From assembly GCA_963578605.1 (NCBI GenBank), contig CAUZEA010000119.1, forward strand, positions 1 to 15,680: a stretch of DNA of 15,680 nucleotides, given 5' to 3'. This document shows, in pieces, positions 1 to 6,387 of this stretch (its first letter is position 1; each line of letters opens with the position of its first letter). The notes under the pieces are model-generated. The model saw nothing but the letters and a program-made list of their open reading frames with translations. It ran no database searches and was not told the origin of the DNA. Made by a program: the position numbers and the translations under genes. This DNA is from JAKVCB01 sp963578605. GTDB taxonomy: Bacteria; Planctomycetota; Planctomycetia; Pirellulales; Lacipirellulaceae.

Positions 1-2
1 GA

Positions 3-248
3 GAAGCCTGCATTCACCCCAATTGCCGCAGCGGTCGGGTTGCACGGAAATTGGCCGATAAATTGGGTCATTTTGGGGCAATGACAAACCACCCTTTGTG
101 GGAGGCGTTGAACTTGATTGTAAAAAAACACCACGGATGGTCATCGCTGCAGAATCTGGAATTTTGTGACCAAAAGTTCTTGCTTTTCCAATGTAGCAGC
201 GTTAGCTTAAATGGATCGGGACGCTGTCTTTCGATGGTTTTTTACTGA
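3..248 (+). CDS. Open frame entering from left edge, possible C-terminal fragment
   Basis: This frame is open from the window edge to a stop at 246-248. Its first half reads like protein: it has a C-x-H-P-N-C pair followed by R-V-A-R-K-L-A-D-K-L-G and then H-P-L-W-E-A-L-N-L-I-V. The second half is less convincing, with Cys and Phe clusters. It may be the end of a gene that starts outside the window, perhaps with a degraded tail. A TTG at 51 could also start a 65-residue ORF, but no good ribosome site precedes it. I do not recognise a family. Another frame is open from position 1 to a TGA at 82-84, so even the frame is uncertain. Confidence 0.2.
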   Translation, partial: EACIHPNCRSGRVARKLADKLGHFGAMTNHPLWEALNLIVKKHHGWSSLQNLEFCDQKFLLFQCSSVSLNGSGRCLSMVFY

Positions 249-251
249 ATT

Positions 252-260
252 GGGGAGGGA
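252..260 (+). promoter_or_regulatory. Strong Shine-Dalgarno upstream of 269
   Basis: The purine run GGGGAGGGA ends 8 bases before the ATG at 269, close to the ideal anti-SD match and spacing. It is the main reason to take the following small ORF seriously. A GTG at 266 is in frame directly before the ATG. Confidence 0.45.
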
Positions 261-268
261 CGCCAGTG

Positions 269-661
269 ATGTTGCGAACTTTTGGCTTGGCTGCGATCGC
301 GGTCGCAGCGATTTTCTGTTGCAAATCCCAGGCAGCGACAGTGTTGACGAGCGTAGATGGCTTTCCTAATACGTTTCCGTGGCACTTTTCTTTGGCCAGT
401 GAAGGCCAACACTTTGACGCGAAGCTTCCCCGCAGAACACACCGGAGTGAGATTCTAGATCTTATATCTTTTTTGTCCGTCAACGAAAAGGATTTGTCGC
501 GTTCCACCAGCACCGGCAAACGGGATGGTCGCTCGCGAGCTGCATCGAATGAGTCAAACCGAGTCGAACACGAGTGGGTATCGGCGGTGGTCTTCGGTTA
601 TATGAACACGATTTCTGATGTGGTCATGGACCAGGAGTCTGTTCAGTCGACTCAACCCTAA
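269..661 (+). CDS. Hypothetical small secreted protein
   Basis: This 130-codon ORF has a strong ribosome site. Its N-terminus is a plausible Sec signal peptide: Arg at residue 3, a hydrophobic Leu/Ala/Ile core at about 7-17, and a likely cleavage after S-Q-A at residue 22. The mature part (about 108 residues) is polar, rich in Ser, Arg, Glu and Asp, without Cys, and matches no family I know. The first 60 residues read like protein. The later Arg/Ser-rich stretch is less typical, so a frameshifted remnant of a longer exported protein is possible. It stands alone, with no partner on either side. The start is well supported and the function is unknown. Confidence 0.4.
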   Translation: MLRTFGLAAIAVAAIFCCKSQAATVLTSVDGFPNTFPWHFSLASEGQHFDAKLPRRTHRSEILDLISFLSVNEKDLSRSTSTGKRDGRSRAASNESNRVEHEWVSAVVFGYMNTISDVVMDQESVQSTQP

Positions 662-983
662 CTGTGCAGACAACAACACATCCGATAAGCTTTTCAATCT
701 CTGGGATCAACGCGGGGACAACGATCTCGTAATACCCCGTAAGGCATCCATTTTGCGGCCAGATGCAGGCAAAGTCGGGCACACGTGTCGAGCGGCGGAA
801 GGTCCTGCTGGCTGCGACCGAATAAGGGCAATAAAATTGCCTTGGACCACCTCCCCTGCCGCGGCAAACGCTTGCCACGCACCGCAATTGTGGTTTCACC
901 CTGTTGTCGGTTTGGGCTTGCTGAATCCGTAGCAGTCACGCGTTTTGAGATTGGGAATGACTCGTCATCGGTGACCATTCCGG
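662..983. other. Gene-poor stretch
   Basis: No convincing gene was found on either strand. The end of one plus-strand frame (about 924-1054) reads like a beta-rich protein C-terminus, with T-R-F-E-I-G-N-D and G-F-Q-A-T-Y-G-W-L-D-R before its stop. It lacks a credible start and overlaps the minus-strand remnant described next, so I do not call it a gene. Confidence 0.3.
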
Positions 984-1230
984 TCACCGACAGCGCGGGT
1001 CTGGGATTTCAGGCCACCTATGGTTGGCTGGATCGAGAAAACGTGTGGCACTGAAATACGGTTCGGGATAGTCGTCCTCCTCACCGGTAATTCCGAGGAT
1101 ACGGTTGACCACGCATCGCGCACCGTTGAAGGAGACCGCCGTGCCGGATCCAGCCATCCCTCCCAGAATATATTGCCGCTTGCCGTGCAGTGAGTTTGGG
1201 AGTGTCGTGTGAGAACTTGTCAGCGGCCAT
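984..1230 (-). pseudogene. Frameshifted remnant of a Tat-signal-like exported protein
   Basis: From ATG 1230-1228 the first 19 residues run into T-P-K-L-T-A-R-Q-A. Near 1170-1175 a one-base shift moves into a frame that continues Y-I-L-G-G-M-A-G-S-G-T-A-V-S-F and stays open to a stop at 984-986. Joined, the two parts look like a Tat signal (consensus R-R-x-x followed by a Gly/Ala-rich core), except that the first Arg is Ala. After the core comes an acidic stretch and Y-F-S-A-T-R-F-L-D-P-A-N-H. That loosely recalls the start of gluconate 2-dehydrogenase subunit 3 domains, a weak resemblance only. The ATG overlaps the stop of the fragment upstream, so this was probably the second gene of a decayed operon. 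Confidence 0.33.
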
Positions 1231-1615
1231 ATTTACCTTTTCGTTCGATGCGATTTTGAATGCGCACATCGGTTAAAGTCTTTAAAAAATCGTTGCTTGT
1301 CTGCTTGAATGTGCTTTGACTCTCCTGGTCCCCGATCGATCCCAACACCTCCTTGAGCATGACCAGTTACCGCTGGGCTTTTACGGCAAGCGCGTAGACC
1401 GGGTTGTCGCTGCCAAACCGTGACTCGATCAGAACCAAAATTCGTGATGACGTGGAACCTGGGCCATCCCCTCGGGTGCAGACTGGTCGACGTGTGAGAG
1501 TACGTCGGGATGAAGTGGGAACCCTCGGCCAGCTCGTCATGGGCGAAACGGTGTCGGTCCTAAATAGGAAAATGGCTGCCGTTAATTCTCATGACGTTTT
1601 CGCTGGAACCATGCA
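1220..1615 (-). pseudogene. Decayed minus-strand gene with in-frame stops and frame changes
   Basis: Protein-like segments appear in successive minus-strand frames. From ATG 1615-1613 the reading N-V-M-R-I-N-G-S-H-F-P-I is cut by TAG and continues H-D-E-L-A-E-G-S-H-F-I-P-T-Y-S-H. A different frame continues V-D-Q-S-A-P-E-G-M-A-Q-V. A third carries F-G-S-D-N-P-V-Y-A-L-A-V-K-A-Q-R, a TAA at 1369-1367, and then the 46 residues from ATG 1360 (L-V-M-L-K-E-V-L-G-S-I-G-D onward) to TGA 1222-1220. A single C-to-T change (CAA to TAA) would explain that stop. The end overlaps the next fragment's start by 11 bases. The family is not recognised. The plus strand also has an open frame here (1404-1736), so the call is tentative. 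Confidence 0.28.
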
Positions 1616-1812
1616 TTCCGTGTTTCGTTTTTGTGAGGCACGCAGTACACTAGAGAGGCGTGTCGAAATGATAGCAGAAGATGTGGGATTTTTTCAATAT
1701 GTCCGCGAAAGGCTGAGTTCTCACGCTCTTGGGTGACCGCCGCTGGAGGTCTTGGAACAGCCGTTCATCTTCACGGGTTTTCGGCCCAAGTGTAGCGAGC
1801 GGGCAAGAAAGT

Positions 1813-2955
1813 ATGGTTGTGAAGCAGCGATTTGACGTGATCGTCGTGGGCGTCGGCTCTATGGGAGCCGCAACCTGCTGTTACCTGGCTCGGCGGGGGG
1901 TTCGGGTACTCGGGCTCGAGCAATTCGGGATTCCGCATGCTTTGGGCGCCCATCACGGCCATACGCGGATGATCCGCATGGCCTATTTCGAACATCCCGA
2001 CTACGTGCCACTGGTGAAGCGCGCCTATGAGTTGTGGGGTGAGTTGGAAGAGCAATCGGGGGAGAAACTGCTTTATCTCACGGGAGGGCTGTACATGGGT
2101 GATCAGCAGAGCCAGCTGATTAACGGGGCCGTGGCAGCCTCCGAGCAACATGGGCTGCGGTACCAGGTTCTGGACCATGCAGAGCTGCAGCAGAAATTTC
2201 CACAGTTTCGTCTTCCCTCAAGCCATCAAGGTTTTTTCGAAGATCTCGCCGGTATGTTGGTTCCCGAAAAAGTTGTTGCCACCTTTGCAGAACAGGCGAT
2301 GCGTCACGGTGCCGAACTTCACGGCCATGAACCGGTAGAAGACTGGTCGTCCGATGGCCAGGGCGTGACCGTGCGCACGAAAATGAACACCTACCAGGCA
2401 GATTGCGTGGTGTTCACCGGTGGCGCGTGGAGCGGAAAGCTGCTTGTCGATTGTGGTGTTCACCAGACGGTTACCCGGCAAGTGCTGGCCTGGTTTTGGC
2501 CGCGCCGTACCGAGTCGTTCGCCCTGGGAACGTTTCCCGTCTGGTATCTAGACACACACAACGGGTACGGCCATTACGGATTCCCGTTGCTGTCGGGGCA
2601 GCCGGGCTTCAAAATCGCTTTGCACAAGCCGGCTACCGTCACCGACCCCGATCATGTCGATCGCGACGTGCAGCCCGAGGAGATCGAAGGGCTGCGGTCG
2701 ATCCTTCGGGAACACATTCCCGATGCCGTTGGTCCGCTGGTCTCGGCCGGCGTTTGTCTCTATTCCAACAGCCCGGACTCCCATTTTATCATCGATCGAC
2801 ACCCGCAAAACGATCGTGTTTGGTTGGCCTGTGGATTCAGCGGCCACGGGTTCAAGTTTTCGAGCGTGGTCGGTGAAGCACTGGCGGATCTCGCCACCAG
2901 CGGCACCACGAGTCTGCCCATCGGCTTCCTCGGACTCAGCCGTTTTGGGGAGTGA
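1813..2955 (+). CDS. FAD-dependent amine oxidoreductase, monomeric sarcosine oxidase / N-methyltryptophan oxidase family
   Basis: This family oxidises secondary amines (sarcosine, N-methyl amino acids, pipecolate, fructosyl amino acids) to imines, passing electrons from FAD to O2 and giving H2O2; it is cytosolic. The start at 1813 gives 380 residues, close to the usual 370-390. A longer ORF begins at 1729, but its first 28 residues look non-coding. Visible features are the Rossmann motif G13-x-G15-x-x-G18, the H-H-G-H-T-R-M-I-R-M-A-Y block (Arg52, Arg55), Lys267 and His271 in G-F-K-I-A-L-H, Cys315 in G-V-C-L-Y-S, and H-G-F-K-F-S-S with Lys348. In the characterised Bacillus monomeric sarcosine oxidase the flavin-linking Cys is also 315 and the O2-activating Lys at the second site is 348. 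The substrate cannot be read from sequence. Downstream sugar-acid genes make an N-substituted sugar or sugar-amine a reasonable guess. Confidence 0.93.
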   Translation: MVVKQRFDVIVVGVGSMGAATCCYLARRGVRVLGLEQFGIPHALGAHHGHTRMIRMAYFEHPDYVPLVKRAYELWGELEEQSGEKLLYLTGGLYMGDQQSQLINGAVAASEQHGLRYQVLDHAELQQKFPQFRLPSSHQGFFEDLAGMLVPEKVVATFAEQAMRHGAELHGHEPVEDWSSDGQGVTVRTKMNTYQADCVVFTGGAWSGKLLVDCGVHQTVTRQVLAWFWPRRTESFALGTFPVWYLDTHNGYGHYGFPLLSGQPGFKIALHKPATVTDPDHVDRDVQPEEIEGLRSILREHIPDAVGPLVSAGVCLYSNSPDSHFIIDRHPQNDRVWLACGFSGHGFKFSSVVGEALADLATSGTTSLPIGFLGLSRFGE

Positions 2956-3205
2956 TCAACGCCAGGGTGCCGGCGGTGCCACTGTTTGCCAGCGAGCGAA
3001 ACCCTCAGCAACCTGTCTGCAAGCTGCAGGGTATACATCTCCTTGCGGCATGCCCTACAATTTGCCCTACCACAGTCCCGGTTTTCTGGATAACAACCTC
3101 CTCATTACCTGTGGGCACTAAACTGCTGCCCGGTGCAGCCGTTTCGAACCAACGGCCAAAACTCGTGCCCGCGGTGGGGACGTTTCCACAAAAAAGCAGA
3201 AAGCA

Positions 3206-3213
3206 AAGAAAGG
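3206..3213 (+). promoter_or_regulatory. Shine-Dalgarno deciding a GTG start
   Basis: AAGAAAGG lies 8 bases before GTG 3222. It favours that start over a GTG at 2952, which overlaps the preceding stop codon and would add 90 residues unlike any lactonase. Confidence 0.5.
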
Positions 3214-3221
3214 CCAACAAG

Positions 3222-4085
3222 GTGTTTCAGCAGTTCGACAAACACAAGATCGTTCACATTGGCGGGGTGGATCATCCCGAATCGATTGGCATCGGTCCCA
3301 ATGGCGAAGCGTACACCACCGGTACCGGTTGCCAGGTCTACCGGCTAAATCTGGAAACCAATACTGCCGAGCAGTTCGCCTCAACCGAATCCCGCTGCCT
3401 TGGGCAGGTGGTCGATGCCGACGGCAATCTGTACGCCGCCCACGCCGGTGGTGGCAACGTGCTGAAGATCACCCCCGGCGGGGAGGTGAGCAGCTACGCA
3501 ACCGGCCCCGCTGGGGAGCCGTTCGAGTGTGCCAATTACCCCGCCTTCGACAAGCAAGGGAACATGTACTTGTCCGAAAGCGGCGACTGGTCGGGCGAAA
3601 TTAATGGGGCTATCCACAAGATCACACCCGGCGGTGGAGAGGCCAAACAGTGGTATTCCGAGCCTGTCGATACCCCAAACGCAATCGCCCTGGATGCCGA
3701 CGAAACGCACCTCTATTTCGTAGAGACATTTGGCAACGCGATCGCCCGTATTGCCATTAACGACGATGGGTCAGCCGGTAAGTTCGAACGGGTCGTACAC
3801 ATGCCACGACACATCCCCGATGGAATCGCCTTCGACACCGAGGGGCGTTTGTGGATTGCCTGTCACCGGCCCGATGTCATCTATTGCTTCGACCTGGCCA
3901 CCCGCCGGTTGGAGCTGTTCTGTGAGGACTGGCAAGGAGAAGCCCTGCGTGGCCCCACCGATGTGTCCTTTGCTGGCCCGGACCGCAGTATTATGCTGGC
4001 CGCATCACTGGACAACCTGGTAGTACATCGGTTTGATAATACCGGTCTGCAGGGCTTGCGGCTGAACAATCCCAAAATTGCCTGA
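3222..4085 (+). CDS. SMP-30/gluconolactonase-family lactonase
   Basis: This is a six-bladed beta-propeller lactonase, metal-dependent, that hydrolyses aldono- or aldarolactones to the free acids. From GTG 3222 it is 287 residues, the normal family size. Candidate metal ligands match the regucalcin Glu/Asn/Asp triad: Glu20 in H-P-E-S-I-G, Asn153 in T-P-N-A-I-A-L-D, and Asp200 in I-P-D-G-I-A-F-D. Asn105 in E-C-A-N-Y-P is a likely substrate-side residue. Repeated G-N-L-Y / G-N-M-Y / H-L-Y-F strand motifs mark the blades. The frame is open back to 2952, but those 90 codons are Pro/Cys-rich with no family resemblance. It lies between the flavoenzyme and the sugar dehydrogenase. That fits opening a lactone made by the next gene product. 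No signal peptide is seen. Confidence 0.88.
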   Translation: MFQQFDKHKIVHIGGVDHPESIGIGPNGEAYTTGTGCQVYRLNLETNTAEQFASTESRCLGQVVDADGNLYAAHAGGGNVLKITPGGEVSSYATGPAGEPFECANYPAFDKQGNMYLSESGDWSGEINGAIHKITPGGGEAKQWYSEPVDTPNAIALDADETHLYFVETFGNAIARIAINDDGSAGKFERVVHMPRHIPDGIAFDTEGRLWIACHRPDVIYCFDLATRRLELFCEDWQGEALRGPTDVSFAGPDRSIMLAASLDNLVVHRFDNTGLQGLRLNNPKIA

Positions 4086-4158
4086 GACCCCAAGGCAAAG
4101 TGGCCTTGCCGCCATTTCCCTTAAAAGGGGTGCGTGGTCTTCAGAGAAAGAGTTCCCC

Positions 4159-5016
4159 ATGAAACGAATCGTCGTTACCGGTTCCAAGGGTGGAACCGGC
4201 CAAAGCATCGTGAGCGTCTTGCGCAAGGCAGGATATGAAGTGGTCGGCATCGATCGCTTAGCCCCGGAGCCTTTTGGCGAGTCCGATTACATCCAGCTCG
4301 ATTTGCGCGATGCTACTGGTGTTAACGACGCGCTAGCCGGCGCCGACGGAGTTATCCATTTCGGTAGCCCACCTGCTGACTGCAACCGCGGCACGACCGA
4401 GGCCTTTGGTATGCTTGCCGTTGCCGGTTTTAATGTCTTTCAGGCTGCCAGGAACGTGGGTATCAAACGCATCGCCTGGGCGTCGAGCATTGAAGTTTAC
4501 GGCGATATGGAAAAGCAACCGCAGCTTCCGGTCACAGAAGAGAGCCCGCTCGCCCCACCAGGCATTTACGGCACCTCCAAGCTGCTACTGGAGCGGCTGG
4601 CGCTCGACTATGCCCGCTGGTACGGCATGTCCATCGCCGGTTTTCGACTGTCGCGGATCATCTACGATACGCCCTTCGGCCGGGCGAAGCTGAAACGGAT
4701 CGTCGACGACGAAGCCATTGGTGGTGACTGCCTATGGTCCTACATCGACGCCCGTGACGTCGCGGCCGCTTGCCAGACGTGGCTCGAATCCGACCACCAG
4801 GGGACAGAAGTGTTCAACCTGGCTGCCGCCAACATCCATCAGGACATTCCCGGTAAGGTCCTGTTGGAAAAGTATGGCTACCGCACTGTTCCCATTGATG
4901 AACCCGAAAGCCAGGATCAGACCCTTTTCTCGACCCGCAAGATCCGAGAAATGCTCGGCTGGCAGGCCCGGTATGACTGGCGAACCATACTGGAACCTCC
5001 CAACGACGAGGAGTAA
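4159..5016 (+). CDS. NAD(P)-dependent extended SDR, sugar epimerase/uronate-dehydrogenase-like
   Basis: A 285-residue Rossmann protein. V-T-G-S-K-G-G-T-G at 6-14 is the N-terminal dinucleotide motif (TGxxGxxG type). D48-L-R-D holds the adenine-side Asp. The catalytic set is Ser110 in W-A-S-S-I-E-V-Y-G and Tyr137-G-T-S-Lys141. The size is closer to uronate dehydrogenases (about 265-285) than to GalE-type epimerases (about 310-340). Uronate dehydrogenases oxidise C1 of uronates to aldarolactones, the substrate type for the lactonase upstream. An epimerase or a dehydrogenase for another sugar remains possible. ATG 4159 follows an AGAGAAAGAG purine run. The in-frame extension to 4078 overlaps the lactonase end and is not needed. 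The stop is 5 bases before the next start, so the genes are co-transcribed. Confidence 0.88.
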   Translation: MKRIVVTGSKGGTGQSIVSVLRKAGYEVVGIDRLAPEPFGESDYIQLDLRDATGVNDALAGADGVIHFGSPPADCNRGTTEAFGMLAVAGFNVFQAARNVGIKRIAWASSIEVYGDMEKQPQLPVTEESPLAPPGIYGTSKLLLERLALDYARWYGMSIAGFRLSRIIYDTPFGRAKLKRIVDDEAIGGDCLWSYIDARDVAAACQTWLESDHQGTEVFNLAAANIHQDIPGKVLLEKYGYRTVPIDEPESQDQTLFSTRKIREMLGWQARYDWRTILEPPNDEE

Positions 5017-5021
5017 TACCG

Positions 5022-6194
5022 ATGAAGATTTCAGACGTCAAATGCCACATCATGAACATTCCTCTTCCCGACGGTACAGGCGCTCGTCGAAACTGGATCT
5101 TCGTTGAGATCCAGACCGACGAGCAAATTACCGGCATCGGCGAGGCAACCACCGAATACCACGAAGTCGCCGTCAAGGCCCAGGTCGAATCGGAACTCAA
5201 GCCGCGTCTCATCGGCATGGATCCCACGGACGTCGAGCGTATTTGGCAGCTCGGCTATCGTGATTTCTGGTGGCGCCGCGGGGTGGTGCATACCAGTGCG
5301 ATGAGCGGAGTGGACCAGGCCTTGTGGGACATTGCCGGTAAGGCTGCTGGCCAGCCCGTCTTTAAGCTGCTTGGTGGTAAAGTTCGCGAGCGCGTCCGCT
5401 GCTACATCCGCTTTGGTCCGGAGTTCCATGGCATTCCCCTTGAAGAGGCCGCCAGCCGCGTGTCGGAGATGGGATTCGATGCCTTCAAGGTTGGCCCCGG
5501 CGAGCCGCCGGAACCCTATGATTTGGCTAAACAGGCGGAGGTGGCCATCGAAACCCATACCAAAGTTCGCCAGATCGTCGGGCCCGATGTTGCACTGATG
5601 ATCGATGCCGCTGGCCTGTTCGATGCGCAATCGGCCCATCGGCTGATTGAGGGTCTTCGGCCGCTGAACATGCACTTCGTGGAAGAGCCCACCAACATGG
5701 ACACGCTTGAGCCAACTCTGCGACTCAAACGAGATTTTCCCGATGTACCCATTGCCGTTGGCGAACGGCTCATGACCCGGTGGGATTGCCGCCCATGGTT
5801 CGAGCAGCAAGCCATTGATGTCTGCCAGGCGGATATCAGCCATGCCGGGGGGATCAGTGAGATGCTCAAAATCGCCCATTTCGCGGAGGTCTACGGGATT
5901 ACCGTGGCACCGCATAACCCGTATGGCCCGGTCGGCCTGGCCGCTGCCGGGCATCTGGCCGCCGCCATCCAAAACTTCAACATCCTCGAACATTGCCCGA
6001 TTCAGCCCTGGTTCGACGATGTTCAGACGCTCAAAGTGCCTATCGTCGATGGATACATCGACGTGAATGAATTGGCCCGTCGTCCCGGCCTGGGTGTGGA
6101 GTTAGACATGGACCTGGTGAAGTCCCGCAGCCAACACGTGGCGTTGGACTCAAGACGATACGTGCAACGCGATGGCTCCACGCCTACGGTGTAG
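5022..6194 (+). CDS. Mandelate racemase/muconate lactonizing enzyme family acid-sugar dehydratase
   Basis: This 390-residue enolase-superfamily enzyme would abstract the proton alpha to a carboxylate, typically dehydrating an aldonate or aldarate to a 2-keto-3-deoxy acid. Mg2+ ligands are Asp195 (M-I-D-A-A-G), Glu221 (F-V-E-E-P) and Glu248 (A-V-G-E-R). Lys156 lies on strand two in A-F-K-V-G. The general-base dyad is probably His298 (A-P-H-N-P-Y-G-P) with Asp271 (C-Q-A-D-I-S). The H-N-P-x-G-P segment resembles galactonate-dehydratase-type subgroups. The usual K-x-K pair seems reduced to one Lys. The N-terminal capping domain spans about 1-125. A GACGAGGAG Shine-Dalgarno lies inside the end of the preceding gene, 5016/5022. 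It would act on the acid released by the lactonase. The exact substrate is not readable. Confidence 0.93.
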   Translation: MKISDVKCHIMNIPLPDGTGARRNWIFVEIQTDEQITGIGEATTEYHEVAVKAQVESELKPRLIGMDPTDVERIWQLGYRDFWWRRGVVHTSAMSGVDQALWDIAGKAAGQPVFKLLGGKVRERVRCYIRFGPEFHGIPLEEAASRVSEMGFDAFKVGPGEPPEPYDLAKQAEVAIETHTKVRQIVGPDVALMIDAAGLFDAQSAHRLIEGLRPLNMHFVEEPTNMDTLEPTLRLKRDFPDVPIAVGERLMTRWDCRPWFEQQAIDVCQADISHAGGISEMLKIAHFAEVYGITVAPHNPYGPVGLAAAGHLAAAIQNFNILEHCPIQPWFDDVQTLKVPIVDGYIDVNELARRPGLGVELDMDLVKSRSQHVALDSRRYVQRDGSTPTV

Positions 6195-6223
6195 GTTCCA
6201 GGCTCGAGTCCGGCGGCTGTCGG

Positions 6224-6340
6224 TTAGGACTTCAACGGTTCCAGATACCACTGCACGAATTGCTCAATGCCGTCCTCTGGGGCCCATACGTTCCGGGTTG
6301 GTAACGGCGTGAATGAACGCCTACCTGCTTGTCCTTGCAT
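6224..6340 (-). pseudogene. C-terminal remnant resembling an NAD-dependent epimerase/dehydratase
   Basis: This antisense ORF of 38 codons (ATG 6340 to TAA 6224) ends in W-A-P-E-D-G-I-E-Q-F-V-Q-W-Y-L-E-P. That closely resembles the T-P-L-E-E-G-I-R-x-F-V-E-W-Y ending typical of GalE/UDP-glucuronate-epimerase proteins. The preceding F-T-P-L-P-T-R-N-V also fits. The body of such an enzyme is absent: upstream on the minus strand lies the ribosome site and start of the DUF2848 gene. I read it as the tail of a gene otherwise lost, left when the cluster was rearranged. A real 38-residue peptide is less likely, since no Shine-Dalgarno is obvious. Confidence 0.4.
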
Positions 6341-6387
6341 AGTTTTAACTTCTGAATCATTGCACCAGGTTCAAAGGAACGATAGGA

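Noticed and set aside
785..1054. Plus-strand ORF ending with a beta-rich protein-like stretch
   Set aside because: Only the last about 40 residues are protein-like, no start is credible, and it overlaps the Tat-like remnant on the other strand. It is mentioned under the gene-poor stretch instead of being called a gene.
1404..1736. A 110-codon plus-strand ORF before the flavoenzyme
   Set aside because: It is Arg/Val-rich, has no ribosome site or recognisable domain, and overlaps better protein-like fragments on the minus strand.
1729..1812. N-terminal extension of the flavoenzyme
   Set aside because: The 28 residues are Arg/Ser/Trp-rich and not family-like, and starting at 1813 restores canonical residue numbering.
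5031..5993. A 320-codon minus-strand open frame inside the dehydratase gene
   Set aside because: It lies entirely antisense to a gene with complete enolase-superfamily catalytic residues, and its translation resembles no protein. It is a shadow of codon bias.
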